Part shown: one piece after another, positions 12,446 to 23,052 of the stretch
Numbering within the stretch: the first letter of the stretch is position 1
Layout: every line of letters starts with the position of its first letter
Assembly (NCBI GenBank): GCA_963575645.1
Contig: OY754475.1
Span: forward strand, 3,782,001 to 3,846,000
Origin: Xanthostigma xanthostigma
Taxonomy: Eukaryota; Arthropoda; Insecta; Raphidioptera; Raphidiidae
Reading direction: 5' to 3'
DNA length: 64,000 nt
Program-made: the position numbers and the translations under genes
The notes under the pieces: model-generated
Told to the model about the DNA's origin: nothing
The model's database searches: none
What the model saw: the letters and a program-made list of their open reading frames with translations, nothing else

Positions 12446-12821
12446 CTTTTATTCAACACGCGTGAGTAATATATAATTTCGGGGCCCTGCTAAATTCGGG
12501 AGAAATAATAAATTATTTCATGTTGACGCGTAGAATGCTAACAATGAACTGTACGATAATGTATTACTGCATAATTTCCAATAGGAACGCGGTAGCGAGT
12601 CGAAACTGTACGGTAATGAATTATTACTGCATAGTTTCTGGACCAATATAGAAACGCGGTAGCGATATGTATATATGAAAACAGCATCGCAATTCAGCGA
12701 AAGTCAGGGCCATCTTGTGTGCATCGAGGGCCGTGGGTACGTCAATCAATGAAGTGATTTATTATTTTTCCCTCTTTTATCAGGGCCCCGATTACATATT
12801 ACTCGTGCTAGTTGAATAAAG
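12446..12821. mobile_element. MITE with GTGAGTAATAT / GGGGCCCTG inverted ends
   Basis: Inverted ends of about 40 bp: CTTTTATTCAAC, GTGAGTAATATATAATTTCG, GGGGCCCTG on the left (12446-12489), matched in reverse at 12781-12821. The interior holds an imperfect duplication of about 58 bp (12546-12602 and 12603-12666; GAACTGTACGATAATG, GAACGCGGTAGCGA). Confidence 0.6.
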
Positions 12822-12949
12822 TATTATGTGCGACCATTGATCGAAGGAGAATATTCCACTCGCGCTCATGGAATCATCTCCTTCTCTCACTAGTCGCACA
12901 ATATACTATTATTGTGTCGTTAAAAATGAACAACAGTATAGAAGATTCA

Positions 12950-13085
12950 GATCTTTGATTAACGTCTGATTAGAATTCATCAATAAATAAAATCCGGACC
13001 GAAACGTCAATGTATTAATTATTAATTATTTTTTTTTGTTAATATATTTGTCTGAAAAATTGGTCGATAATTTTATTTATTGAAA
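12950..13085. mobile_element. Foldback retroposon with hammerhead-like half core (family P, member D)
   Basis: The left arm (ATCTTTGATTAACGTCTGAT ... CAATAAATAAAAT) is the inverse of a family 3' end. It runs straight into CCGGACCGAAACGTCAATG and ends TTGGTCGATAATTTTATTTA. The GAAACGTC half of the core is kept but the CTGAAGA half is lost. Relatives: 41897-42068 and 50478-50835. Confidence 0.55.
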
Positions 13086-13135
13086 TATAAAGATTGTTGT
13101 TAACTTATTTTACGTTCAGTTATTCCGTTGTTAAT

Positions 13136-13335
13136 TAGCGGCTCGGTCCGGCTTCGCCCGAATTTGTAGAGTGCCACCGTTTTTACGTCGACATACGTTT
13201 TGCAAAATTGGTCTCCACGAAAAGCGCTTTTATTTTAAACGCGATAATATACATATAGCCTATGTCCGTCCTAAAGGTCCATTCTAAATATTGGTGAAAG
13301 ACATTTTGAAATCGGATGAGAAGTTTCGGACCTCC
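13136..13335 (+). mobile_element. LINE/SINE tail fragment, family T1
   Basis: Head TAGCGGCTCGGTCCGGCTTC followed by the GTGCCACC, CGAAAAGCG and CGCGATAATATA blocks. The 3' end is lost after CGGACCTCC. Two minus-strand frames over it (13183-13377, 13271-13531) are shadows of the repeat. Confidence 0.65.
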
Positions 13336-13876
13336 TCCATAAAAAATACACGAAATTTTTAACATTTCCGTTGACAAGCTTCCACTGTATTTTAACGCAA
13401 CTAAAAAAATGAATTAACATTGCCTGGAATAAGCAATAATTACATGAAAGAATAAAAATCCACATATAAAAAATTATCTCTAAACCAACAAATTTCGAAT
13501 ACGCGGCAGTAAATTTTTGATTGACCAGCAAAATAATAATTACGGATATTTTAAAAATGGGGGGGCAAACAAAACAATAGCGTTGTCATTTTTATTTACA
13601 GATTCAGCCGTTCAAATACAATACATAATATCAATTTAAATACATGCAGTTTGAGCATACAAAGGGGGGAGGGGGTGGTGGCAGTGGCAATACGACCGCA
13701 TCGGGGTTGACACCACTAGCGGCGTTCTTATCTATTGTGCATGTTTAAACAGCCATGACACCCCCTTCACTCAAACTCACCACTAACAGCTCACCAGTCA
13801 CTGATTCACCAAACAAAACTAACTATAGTTAGTACTAGTATTGGAAGAGGTCATAGAAAGTGGCTTTACACAAAAA
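13336..13876. other. No gene seen
   Basis: Contains a purine-rich patch (GGGGGGAGGGGGTGGTGGCA) at about 13664-13685 and otherwise unremarkable sequence. Confidence 0.35.
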
Positions 13877-14600
13877 AGTTAAGCCTCGTTTGCATCTGTC
13901 AAGTTACTTGAATCAAGTGAGTTAAAATTATTGTTGTTTTTTCCTGTTTAGATATCATTACCGTTACTCGTATGATAGTATTTGGAGTTAAGCCTCGTTT
14001 GCATCTGTCAAGTTACTTGAATCAAGTGAGTTAAAATTGTTGTTTTTTTCTGTTTAGATATCATTGCCTTTACTCATATGATAATATTTGTAGAATAAAA
14101 AGTTAAGCCTTGTTTGCATCGGTCAAGTTATTTGAATCAAGTGAGTTAAAATTGTTATTGTTTCTGTTTAGATATCATTGCCTTTCCTCGTATGATAGTA
14201 TTTATAGAATGAAAAGTTAAGCCTCGTTTGCATCAGTGTAGTTACTTGAATCAAGTGAGTTAAAATTGTTGTTTTTTTTTCTGTGTAGATATCGTTGCCT
14301 TTACTCGTATGACAATATTTATAGAATGAAAATTTGGCCTAGTGTACATTTGCCAAGCTACTTGAATGATTGAATCAAGTAACTTAACAGCTTTTAAGTT
14401 ACTTGATTCAAGTGATTCAAGATCGATACAGTTATTTTACTGTCTTCTTTCGTATTGTGTTTATGGAAAAAAATTCAACTTTGTTTACAGTTCTCAAGTT
14501 TACTTGAATCAATTAAAAGTTGTTTTTTTTTTTGTTTACATATATTATCAAGCAAATGTTAAGCTTCTTTCACAGTTGTAAAATTACTTGCTTCAAGTCG
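13877..14600 (+). repeat. 112-bp minisatellite, about 5 good and 2 decayed units
   Basis: Unit begins AAGTTAAGCCTCGTTTGCAT, then CAAGTTACTTGAATCAAGTG and AGTTAAAATTGTTG, then GTTTAGATATCATTGCC. Starts at about 13878, 13988, 14102, 14217 and 14333, with eroded units near 14470 and 14559. Each good unit holds the dyad ACTTGAATCAAGT. The last unit adds an inverted run of the same motif (14354-14410). Frames across it are not genes. Confidence 0.85.
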
Positions 14601-15272
14601 ATTTGGGTTGAGTTATTTAAAAGTCGTTTTTCTATTTACATATTGTCAAATCAAAAGCAGTACTTTCAAGTAAGTGCAAGAATATAAGATATGTAGCAAA
14701 GAATATGAGGACAAAACTGTAACTAGTTTGTCGCTTTTTGCTCCCACGAAGCCACGCCCTAACTTCTCCTCTGTACGATATAGCGCTCTGTCGGGCTTAC
14801 ACTAGGCAATATTTTCATCGTTATGCAAACTTTATTTATAATCTGCACACGCTATAGGTTAGTACGACCCTGTCCCTTTATTTATTTAGCATTGTCATTT
14901 ACTTCCGAATTGCAACAAAAAAAAATAAACGATCATTCAAGTTTGATATTCAAATGTAACTCTTTCTATTGTTTATTTATTATGCGAAACCGGACAATAA
15001 AAACATTGTTTTCCTTTTTAATTTTTGATTGACATATTTGTGTCTGATTCAATAATAATTTTAATATTTTATACTATATTATAATATAAAAATGCGCTGC
15101 AAATGTATTTGGAACTTTCAGTCGGCAAGCAAATATATTACCATTATTAGACATTAAAAATGGCTATAAAACAACTCACTTACGTTATTTTTGCATTAGC
15201 ATCATCAACAGTTGATTCATGTATCAATAACTAACATTAACAGCGTTCCAAGTGTATACGCTTTCACGGCTT
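14601..15272. other. No gene seen
   Basis: AT-rich with a GC-balanced patch at 14715-14800. Nothing recognised. Confidence 0.35.
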
Positions 15273-15570
15273 GGTTTCCGGGCTTGTAGGCCATTGATAT
15301 TTCTATCTGACGTATCGCCTACAACTGCGGTAGACATTATCAAAGACGATGTGGCAGCGGGAGAAGTGTCCTTCCAGGCAGCTCACAGGTAAGTGTGTCG
15401 ACGAGTGGTGTCCGAGCGTGAGTGTGTTTTCTACTCGGTCGTAGTAAGAAGCACGAACCACGACCGAGCAGAGAAGAAGGACACTTTGCCCGCTTCCACA
15501 TCGCGTTTGATAATGTCTACCGCAGTTGTAGACGAGACGTCAGACAGGAATACCTACAAGCCCGGAAACC
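15273..15570. pseudogene. Inverted pair of exon-like fragments (lipid-transfer-protein-like)
   Basis: Arms of about 97 bp face each other, starting GGTTTCCGGGCTTGTAG at both ends. The left arm reads on the plus strand as an exon: acceptor-like TTGTAG at 15286-15291, an open frame with FLSDVSPTTAVDIIKDDV, AAGEVSFQAAHR, then a consensus donor CAG/GTAAGT at about 15387-15395. The right arm on the minus strand encodes the related FLSDVSSTTAVDIIKRDV, EAGKVSFFSARSW, then stops. The pattern resembles a helix pair from the vitellogenin/apolipophorin N-terminal domain, but that assignment is tentative. Frames 15393-15575 and 15422-15616 are other-frame shadows. Most likely gene fragments captured in a foldback. 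Confidence 0.4.
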
Positions 15571-16380
15571 AATAAGATTAGGATTAACGGCGCTGTTAAT
15601 TTTCTATCTGATTTAACTTATGTGATGTTGAATTTGTTAGAAAGCGACAAATTCTTACATTGATCTTGCAGAATAAGCGTTTTAAATTATTGTCTAACGT
15701 CTGAATGTTTTAAATGGACGAGTAAATGAGTAAGTGATTGAGTTTAGGCTCGTTTATTTATTATTATGGAACAAATTTAACATAAATTAAACAAATATTA
15801 GCTTTATATTTCCTTCTGTATTGCAGCTGATATTTGCCTTTCCATGTTTAGAACGTAGCAGAATGAGACACTTTAGAGGTACAGGAATATTGTTTGACAT
15901 GTTTTGTTCAAATAATGCACACATCGAGGTATCAAAACCGCATTTATTTTTGTTTATTTCGATTCAATAGATTTGTTTAAGCGTAAAAACATTGAATTCA
16001 ACACACGATTTTTTTCTGTATCAAAACTCTTTTAGAACATAACTGATAGAGGAAAGCTGACCTAAGACTTCAGCTTAAAATATTATTATTTGTTTAGTAA
16101 CAAATAGTAGGAGCACGGAACACTATGTCGGGATTCAAACCCGAATCCTCCAGTCGAGTCACTTCAGAATTTTTGAAATCGGCAGGGCCGTATCCAAGCA
16201 GGGACAACAAAAGCACCTGTCCAGGACTCAGGCTGAAGGAGAACTCCAGAAAGATTGAAAAAATTCGCATTGTTTTAAGAAAAAAACTACGTTTTTCAAC
16301 TTTGTGGGAACCTGTCCAAAAATAGTTGCCCACTTTGCCCCTCGCAACTACTGTCTTAACTTTATTTAATTCATAAAATT
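15571..16380. other. No gene seen; possible tRNA-like scrap
   Basis: At 16120-16155 an inverse B-box-like GGGATTCAAACCC suggests a SINE head on the minus strand, but no A box is visible. Overlapping frames at 16094-16333 and 16125-16325 are antiparallel shadows. Confidence 0.35.
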
Positions 16381-16387
16381 TAGTGTA

Positions 16388-16500
16388 GGGTGGCCGAGTG
16401 ATGAGGTCTTGCCCACGGTCCTAAAGAAAGCTAATTACGGCCATGAAAATCAGGTTTGGATTCCGACAGCGATACAGATAGATAATTTTGTTCTTTAAGA
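16388..16500 (+). mobile_element. tRNA-derived SINE head
   Basis: A-box-like TGGCCGAGTGATG at 16391-16403 and B-box-like GGTTTGGATTCC at 16453-16464, spaced as in a type II (Ser/Leu-like) tRNA. The body after about 16475 is AT-rich and short. Confidence 0.4.
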
Positions 16501-16543
16501 ATACGTTTATAAATTTTAGAAACAATTTTATATTGATTTAAGT

Positions 16544-16746
16544 TATATGAATTTGACTCTATTCAATAAATATAGAGCAATTGTGATCCATGAAGGTTAA
16601 TAAAGAAATTTTTGAAAAAATCCGTGGCGCACGCTTTTGAAATACTGAAGATGGTACCGAAACGTTAATAATAAATGCAATTGTTTAAAGCCAGTATTCT
16701 TTTCTTTGATCCTTGTATACGTCACGGATTTTTCCAAAAATGTCTC
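16544..16746 (+). mobile_element. Foldback retroposon with hammerhead-like core (family P, member A)
   Basis: A 203-bp insertion flanked by the exact 13-bp duplication TATTGATTTAAGT (16531-16543 and 16747-16759). Near its left edge is the head TTGACTCTATTCAATAAATA, then GTGATCCAT. The arm TTTTTGAAAAAATCCGTGGC is mirrored by GTCACGGATTTTTCCAAAAA at the far end. The core CTGAAGA (16645-16651), T, GGTACC, GAAAC (16659-16663) lies between. Head and arm are shared with 63075-63366. Here the hairpin loop is deleted, so this copy would be inactive. Confidence 0.7.
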
Positions 16747-16759
16747 TATTGATTTAAGT

Positions 16760-17817
16760 ATAACATTAGAAAATCATTGATAGATTTTTTTAACTTCTAC
16801 AGCATCCGATTCGGTGTCAGACGAACGGACACTCCCAAAAATAAGTTACCATAAAATTGGGCAACTGATCCATACAGTCAGCTCACTCAAACCTTCAGGC
16901 AATATTTCTCATCTAAGGAGGTGGTTTTATGTCTTCTAGTTTTTTCTTTTCACTCTATAACATTTTTTTAACTTGCCTAACATAATATGCCGTCATTTCA
17001 TAAGATGTTTAACACGTCTTACACTACTAGCTTGTCAAAAAATTAAAAATAAATGTTAGCTCGTAAGAATTTGTCGAAAGAGGAAAAGTTGAAAACAGCG
17101 CATTGTTATTCAAATACAGCTGAATTTAAAATATAATAATGACGTTATTAGTTGGGTGCGTGACGGTAGCACCGTCTACCGTCCGCAATTTAGTGTCAAA
17201 TGAGCAACCAAACCAAACCTTTATTTTTCGAAATATAGTGTTTATTTTGTTGCACTGAAGAAAACATATTATTTGGAAAAAATGTAAAAAAAAATATATT
17301 ATCCGGCGTTTATTTCTACGAAGACTACTAGCACTGCTAGCGGACAATGGATCGGGATTGAACTGCCTTCTCATTATTGTTTTAAACCGCGTTGGAGCGT
17401 TTTACATTCTAATTGAAAACAAATTCACCAAACTGTTACTGAGCGAATAAGAATGAAATGGGAACGAGATAGACTTTTAAGAACCGCTGGTGTACAAACG
17501 AGTTCCACAGCCACATCAAACTGGGTCTGTATCATAACGTTTTATTTGAATCACGGCAGACTAAATTCTCTCTTCTCGACAGGCGCTCACAGCGAATTGT
17601 TGAATGGTAAAGAAGGTCTGTTATTTAATTTTAAAAGAACCAAAAAGCTACTGGCGATCCTATTATAACGCGAATTATAACTCCGTGACGGTACAAAAAC
17701 AATTTCATGGAATCGAATAAGGCAAAACGTTTCGTTATGTAAGATTTATTCGATTTATTTCAAAACTCGTATCTCTTTCTTAAATGTCGCGTTGCAGAAA
17801 GCATTGTCAAAAAAATA
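16760..17817. other. No gene seen
   Basis: Frames at 17126-17374 (minus) and 17453-17668 (plus) lack any recognised domain. Composition is ordinary intergenic DNA. Confidence 0.4.
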
Positions 17818-17997
17818 GATATGATAAAACTATACGAGATACAAGACTAAAATATTAAAACAATTTTTTACTAAAGATTTTTAAGGTCCCGAAGAAGACA
17901 AGAAATATTGCCGAAACGTTGACCAATAAATAATGTTTTAGTGAATAAAAATTGTTTTTATATTTTAGCTTTGTAGCCCGTATAGTTTTATCATATC
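17818..17997. mobile_element. Foldback retroposon with hammerhead-like core (family P, member B)
   Basis: Arms GATATGATAAAACTATACG ... (17818-17875) and ... CGTATAGTTTTATCATATC (17938-17997) enclose the core. Core: GGTC (17885-17888), CCGAAGA (17889-17895), A, GACAA / TTGCC hairpin (17897-17901 / 17908-17912, one mismatch), GAAAC (17913-17917), GTT, GACC (17921-17924). GGTC and GACC pair, as helix I of a hammerhead would. CCGAAGA departs from the consensus CTGANGA at one essential position. Confidence 0.6.
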
Positions 17998-17999
17998 AC

Positions 18000-18569
18000 A
18001 ATATTAAAGTGTCTTATTTTGTTAAAAAAATGGATAAGACAAATGGCCTTAGACTGTGATAGTAGTTTTTGAAGTAAAACTTCTTTAGCGACGTATGTCT
18101 GTATGAAATGTTCGATGTCGTTAAAGGGGAAATCTGTAACTTTAAAGGTGAAATGGTTGTACCTTGTTTTTTGCCACTCAGATCGGAGATAATAGAAACG
18201 AGTTCATAACTCTAAAGAAGTTTCACTTCCCTGTGTGGATAAAGTTCACACTTTTTATGCACGCAGAAACAGTCTAATTGGCAGGAAAACAATCAGACAA
18301 GTGTATTTAACTGTCAAATATTCATTTATTACATTGATGAGTTCTTTTACAGTATAGTTCGTAATTACTATAATACATTACAGAGTAGCTACTGTTTGCT
18401 ACAATTGTTAAGAACACCCATTGTTATAAACGCTATCAACATTAGAAAAATTTTAATTTTTCAAACAATGTCACCGTCGGGATACGAACCCCGAATTCAT
18501 TTATTACGTTCGTTAAAGAATAAAGTACAAATTGAATTTTCAAATTATTATTAAAAAATTGTTTTAATA
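18000..18569. other. No gene seen
   Basis: An inverse B-box-like GGGATACGAACCCC lies at 18479-18492; the remainder is AT-rich and featureless. Confidence 0.35.
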
Positions 18570-18690
18570 TAAATCGGTGTCACGTCTTGGTAATAACGCT
18601 GAGGAAGTCTAAAATATAGATGAAACGTCGATGATATGTATTTTAAAGAGACTACTCTTTATTTTCCCAGCGACAACTTTTCAAGAAAAA
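18570..18690 (+). mobile_element. Family P fragment with hammerhead-like core (member C)
   Basis: CTGAGGA (18599-18605), A, GTCTA / TAGAT hairpin (18607-18611 / 18617-18621), GAAAC (18622-18626), GTC. Followed by GAGACTACTCTTTATTTTCC, which resembles the head region of the family. Edges and target duplication are not clear. Confidence 0.45.
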
Positions 18691-18944
18691 ATTACGTACA
18701 TTCTTCTGAACTAAAACTAGTTTTTAATCATCCTGTGCGTTATATTATGGACATTAGAAGAACCAGGTTATAGCCGTGAAGTCAAGCCGAAGAAGGGATT
18801 ACTGTCAGCTGTGCAGAAAGAATACGTAAAAGTATAATATCTCGCCAATGCCCCCTTGGATTCGACATAAGAAAAGGTGAAGCTAAACCAAATCAAAGAT
18901 AGCCATGTCGCACATTATTGCTATTACCGATTCACAAATTAATA

Positions 18945-19125
18945 CAGAGGTAGAGTTTGTAAGTTTGGATGTAGGAGGTAATCTCCGAAACTACTCATCC
19001 GATTTTGATCAATATTTAGAATGGACCTTCAGGATGAACGCAGGCTATATATTATCGCGTTAAAATAAAAGCAACGAAAAAACGGCAACAATCTACAAAC
19101 TCAGGCAAAGCCGGACCAGGCTGCT
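18945..19125 (-). mobile_element. LINE/SINE tail fragment, family T1
   Basis: AGAGGTAGAGTTTGTAAGTT, then GGAGGTAATCTCCGAAACTA and the CGCGTTAAAATAAAAGC block; ends at the head AAAGCCGGACCAGGCTGC. A short internal deletion removes the CGAAAAGCG block. Confidence 0.6.
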
Positions 19126-19557
19126 TTAAAAAACACTAATTTCAACAGAAAAAATCGCGTTCACTAAGGTAAAATACTTCTAGGTCACTGGATCTGGCAC
19201 ATTCAAAAACCGAAAAATAAACAATTCGAAATGAAATGAAACAAATTTTAATTATCTTAAGAATCTACTAAATATCTCTCTTTTTTTAATTAAACGATAC
19301 GGCGATCACAAAAATATCTACGGTCCAGCCTCTGAGACTAGATAATATAACATAATATTGAAAATACCAGTTTATATATTTTAGTGTCGTCACGGCGTCT
19401 GCTGGACTGGAAGAAGAAAAAAAACGAAAAGAAGATCTGGACGGTTATTTCTAAATGCCACCCTATATGCTCATGTTCCTTATACCTACAGGGTATTTGA
19501 TTCTGATCGACCTATTGACTCGCAGACGTGTAAAATATCTTCATTTGAGATTATTTA
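19126..19557. other. No gene seen
   Basis: AT-rich spacer with an A-rich purine tract (GAAGAAGAAAAAAAACG) at about 19411. Confidence 0.3.
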
Positions 19558-20573
19558 GATATCAAACTTTCGACTAGTGTGGTGTATACTATTTTTCTTC
19601 ATACCTCGGTCGTAAATACGCTTCATAAATACATTAATTAAGGAGGTTGATCCGTTACAGTCCCAATCAAAAGTAAGTCGAATTCTAAATGGGAACTTTT
19701 ATAGTTTATAAGTCGATGATACCAATAAATTATTGTCATAAAGGCATAAATAAATATTTTTTTTTAATATTAATTAATTATTTCAGTACTTTATACTTAA
19801 TGGATTAACTTTTGTATTTTTTGTACAAAGTTAGGTTAAAAAAAAATAAATTTATGTAAATATCTGTATTTTACATATTTTTTGCAGTAAATAATTGAAA
19901 AAAGAAATTAGAAGTAATAAAAATTAATATTAAATCATTAAAAAGTTAAAAATTCAATTAAAATTGTTAAATCTGTCAAGAATAAAAGTCCATAATCGAA
20001 AAGTGCTAGAGTTTAATATTTTTTTTTATTGATTAAAAGTCTCCTAATTAAATTGGAAAAAATATTAAAATATGCGTAAGACATCGATGCTTTACATAGA
20101 TAGTTTTTGGAACTGCTGACATTATTTGGTTATTTGCAAAAAATTAAAATGAACAGTTTGTATGCTAGCTTGACATATTTTCCATAAGACTACATGTAAA
20201 AGTTTTTTTTAATTTTTAACTTTATAAATGATTTTGGATTTTTTACAGAAAATTATGTCATAAAAAAATCTATTAAAAAAACTTTATTTCAGATTTTTTT
20301 CATTATCTTCGTAAAACGGCTCAACCTCCTTAAATACATAAAAACACAGATAAATTCCAAGCAAGCAGCTTTGAGGTTATACGTAAAAACACGAACGACA
20401 GCTGTAATAGAATTGCTATGGAAACGACATCTAAACAACAGTTGATAGGTTGTTTTTTCTTTACTGCCGCCCGAACGAACGTACTTCCCGCATCAGTGCG
20501 TAAATGTGAGACTTTCTGCCCTATACAATTGATCCCGAAAGTATGTACTTTCGATCGAGGTATGAAGAAAAAT
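19558..20573. mobile_element. MITE family M2, copy 2 (interrupted)
   Basis: Same ends as the copy at 10541-10879: ATATCAAACTTTCG ... TTTTTCTTCATACCTCGG on the left, CGATCGAGGTATGAAGAAAA on the right. Split by the TTAA-flanked element at 19642-20329. Removing that insert restores the order ACATTAA ... TACATAAAAACACAG seen in the uninterrupted copy. Confidence 0.75.
19642..20329. mobile_element. piggyBac-like TTAA MITE nested in M2
   Basis: 688 bp with inverted ends GGAGGTTGATCCGTT (left) and AACGGCTCAACCTCC (right), one mismatch. Flanked on both sides by TTAA (19638-19641, 20330-20333). Interior is over 80 percent A+T with no reading frame. TTAA target choice indicates piggyBac-type (or Kolobok) mobilisation. 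Confidence 0.75.
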
Positions 20574-21495
20574 TAAACCTTCTTCAAAACGGGTGACCAA
20601 AAATTGTCTATTCGTCACCGTGAACTGTACGTATAAGGGTAGTCTTAAGTTGTGTGTGTCCATGAGACCTGGATTTACTCGGTTTTTATAAAGAGAATGC
20701 CTTCAGGCCAGCATGTGAATGTATGCTGTCTCATCTCACACACACATTCATGTTAGGACACCGTGGCCAACTAGATCACAAAACCAAATAAAAATCAGGG
20801 GAGATATGTGTTGTTGCGGCAACCGTCGCCGTCATTTCAAGAAGATATTGTTTAGGAGTCGGAATAAAAGAAACCAGTTACGTATAGAGACGATGTTCAT
20901 GAGTTTTATACACGTTTAAAAGATACAACTGGACACTGCGATGCGCTGTATAGACGGTAGTTTTTGATTTCGTATTGTAAACCAATTCCGATGACAAGAT
21001 ATTCAAATATAATTAAAATATCGGGCCATTTTAAGGGCGGTATTTTCTCAGAATAGCATCAAAATTTAACCCGTTAGTATAAAGATCAAATTTAAATTGT
21101 GCACTCCCCTCATTAAAACGAAAAGAACGATGTGTACGTTTCGTCACGATGTGTGCGAATTAACACACTCAAATCGCTACTTTTCTCCTTCCAGTATTTA
21201 TTATGATGTTATGACAACTATAGTACATGACGTGTAACAAAACAATGCAGAGAATAGTTTTATTAATTAATTAATTATAGTGATTGGGCAACTAATTACT
21301 GTTATTATTGTTTCTATTTCGTTTTATCCCAACACCGACTGAAGCCCAGATTTAATTCCGATCACTCAAAAGATAATTACCACTAATTGACTTGTAGCGA
21401 TTTTATTGTCCGTTCAATTAGATAGATATTACAGACTGTGGATGCTCGATAAGTTCTTCTCTTGCGAAGTCATCGTATAATAATAGAATATAATA
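20574..21495. other. No gene seen
   Basis: An imperfect inverted match around 20650-20750 (TGTGTGTGTCCATGAGA facing TCTCATCTCACACACAC) may be a decayed MITE. The 66-codon frame at 20719-20919 has no family. Confidence 0.35.
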
Positions 21496-22081
21496 CAGTG
21501 TAAACTCTTTATAACGTACCTCGTTATAACGAAAAATTCCCTATAACGTCGAAACTTTTACGATTTGGTTGGTTTACCTTAAAACCTATACATTAATACC
21601 CTCTTTATAACGCAACAGCCATTCTCTATTACGAAGAAATATGTTCATATTTAGGCGTCAGCAAATGTTTACAGATAAATAAAATTGGTCGACAATTTTA
21701 TTTACTTGAAGAGTTCTATTCAGACGTTAATCAAAGATTTAAATGTTTACAGACATAAAGAGGACCATTCTGAACCATCACCATCTATTCAACAAGCACT
21801 TGATGACGCCAAACTTATCGAAAAATTCCTATTATTTAATGAAGATTATTCCACCACATTGAAAAATTGGTTATTTTTCTTTCTTCCCTCCATATAACGA
21901 AAATTCTTTATAACGAAAAAAATGTTCGGTCCCTTAAAATTCGTTATGAAGAGATTATACAGTACATTGAAGATTATTGTTAATTTGGTTGTTTTTCTTT
22001 CTTCACTCCATATAACGGTAGCTCTCTATAACGATAAAAAATGCTCGGTCCCTTGAGTTTCGTTATAAAGAGTTTACACTG
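21496..22081. mobile_element. pogo/Tigger-type element, internally deleted
   Basis: Ends CAGTGTAAACTCTTTATAAC and ...TATAAAGAGTTTACACTG, with TA on both sides (21494-21495, 22082-22083), as for Tc1/mariner-pogo elements. The interior has repeated AACG(A)AAA blocks from tandem partial ends (about 21895-21965 and 22010-22081). It also keeps a piece of the transposase C-terminus: SIQQALDDAKLIEKFLLFNE, in frame at 21784-21843. A family P fragment is inserted at about 21672-21755. Confidence 0.75.
21672..21755 (+). mobile_element. Family P 3'-end fragment inside Tigger
   Basis: ATAAATAAAATTGGTCGACA, ATTTTATTTACTTGAAGAGT and CAGACGTTAATCAAAGATTT match the 3' end shared by the copies at 12950-13085 and 50478-50835. 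No hammerhead-like core is present. Confidence 0.55.
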
Positions 22082-22132
22082 TATAACAAAAACTCGGGTT
22101 GCAGTGCCAAATATTGTCGACAATAGATAAAC

Positions 22133-22249
22133 TCTCTGTGATCGGTAATGTTATCGTGACCGTTTTGCTCTGTAGCTCGAAAGCCGATACAAACAGTTTT
22201 GTTTAGCTACTGCGCAAGGCTGTGACGATAGCACTACCGTTCACAGAGG
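22133..22249. mobile_element. Small foldback MITE (CTCTGTGA ends)
   Basis: Left CTCTCTGTGATCGGTAATGT TATCGTGAC and right GTGACGATAGCACTACCGTT CACAGAG are inverted copies with three mismatches. About 117 bp, non-coding. Confidence 0.6.
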
Positions 22250-23052
22250 GGTTGGAATATAGTTAATGTGTATACAAAAACTAACAGAACTTATATATTG
22301 AAAGTGTACCAAAAATTATTTTAAAAACACAAAAACGAATAAACAAAACTTTATACAACGAAAATCCCTGTGTGGTATAAATGAAAGAGCGCCGTAGGTC
22401 CGTTAAAATCAACTTTTAATTAAGTATTTTAAAGTGTATTAATTAGGTATAAATTTGCAATATAGGTATTTTTTGACCATGAGCAAATATTATATGCACG
22501 TAATTATAACTGTGTTATGAATTTAAACAAAAATATTAATTAACGATTTTTAATTAATTACGTAAAAATTATGATATGTGCGCATCCTTCACGTAGATAG
22601 CTATTGTTCTGATTTTATTTTGTTTTCATTCTCAACCAATGAATAGCTTTATAAAACGCCATCGGTTTTATTCCATCATTAATTGTGAAACAAAAGAAGT
22701 GTCGTCATGAACATTTTAGAGAGGTTATAAAATATTGTTTGCAATTAAAAAATACATATATAATAAATTTACCATAATATTTCGTTGAAAAACATGTGTA
22801 TAGTAAAACACAGCTCTGAAAATGTTCCCCAAACTGAAAGGGGTTAGAGTTACATGGAAACTTCAGGAGATTAAAATAAGGACTAAACTTCCTGTAAACT
22901 TTATAGTTTGAAAAAAAAAGTTGTCCGCAAACAAAGCTAACACATGGCTACAGTTGACAAAGGATCACCTTCATTATATAAGCGCTTAGTTGTTGCACAT
23001 CTATAATCGACAATCTCTTAGTCTATATGTTATAGACTATATGTGATTAATC
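22250..23052. other. No gene seen
   Basis: AT-rich; no repeat recognised. Confidence 0.35.
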
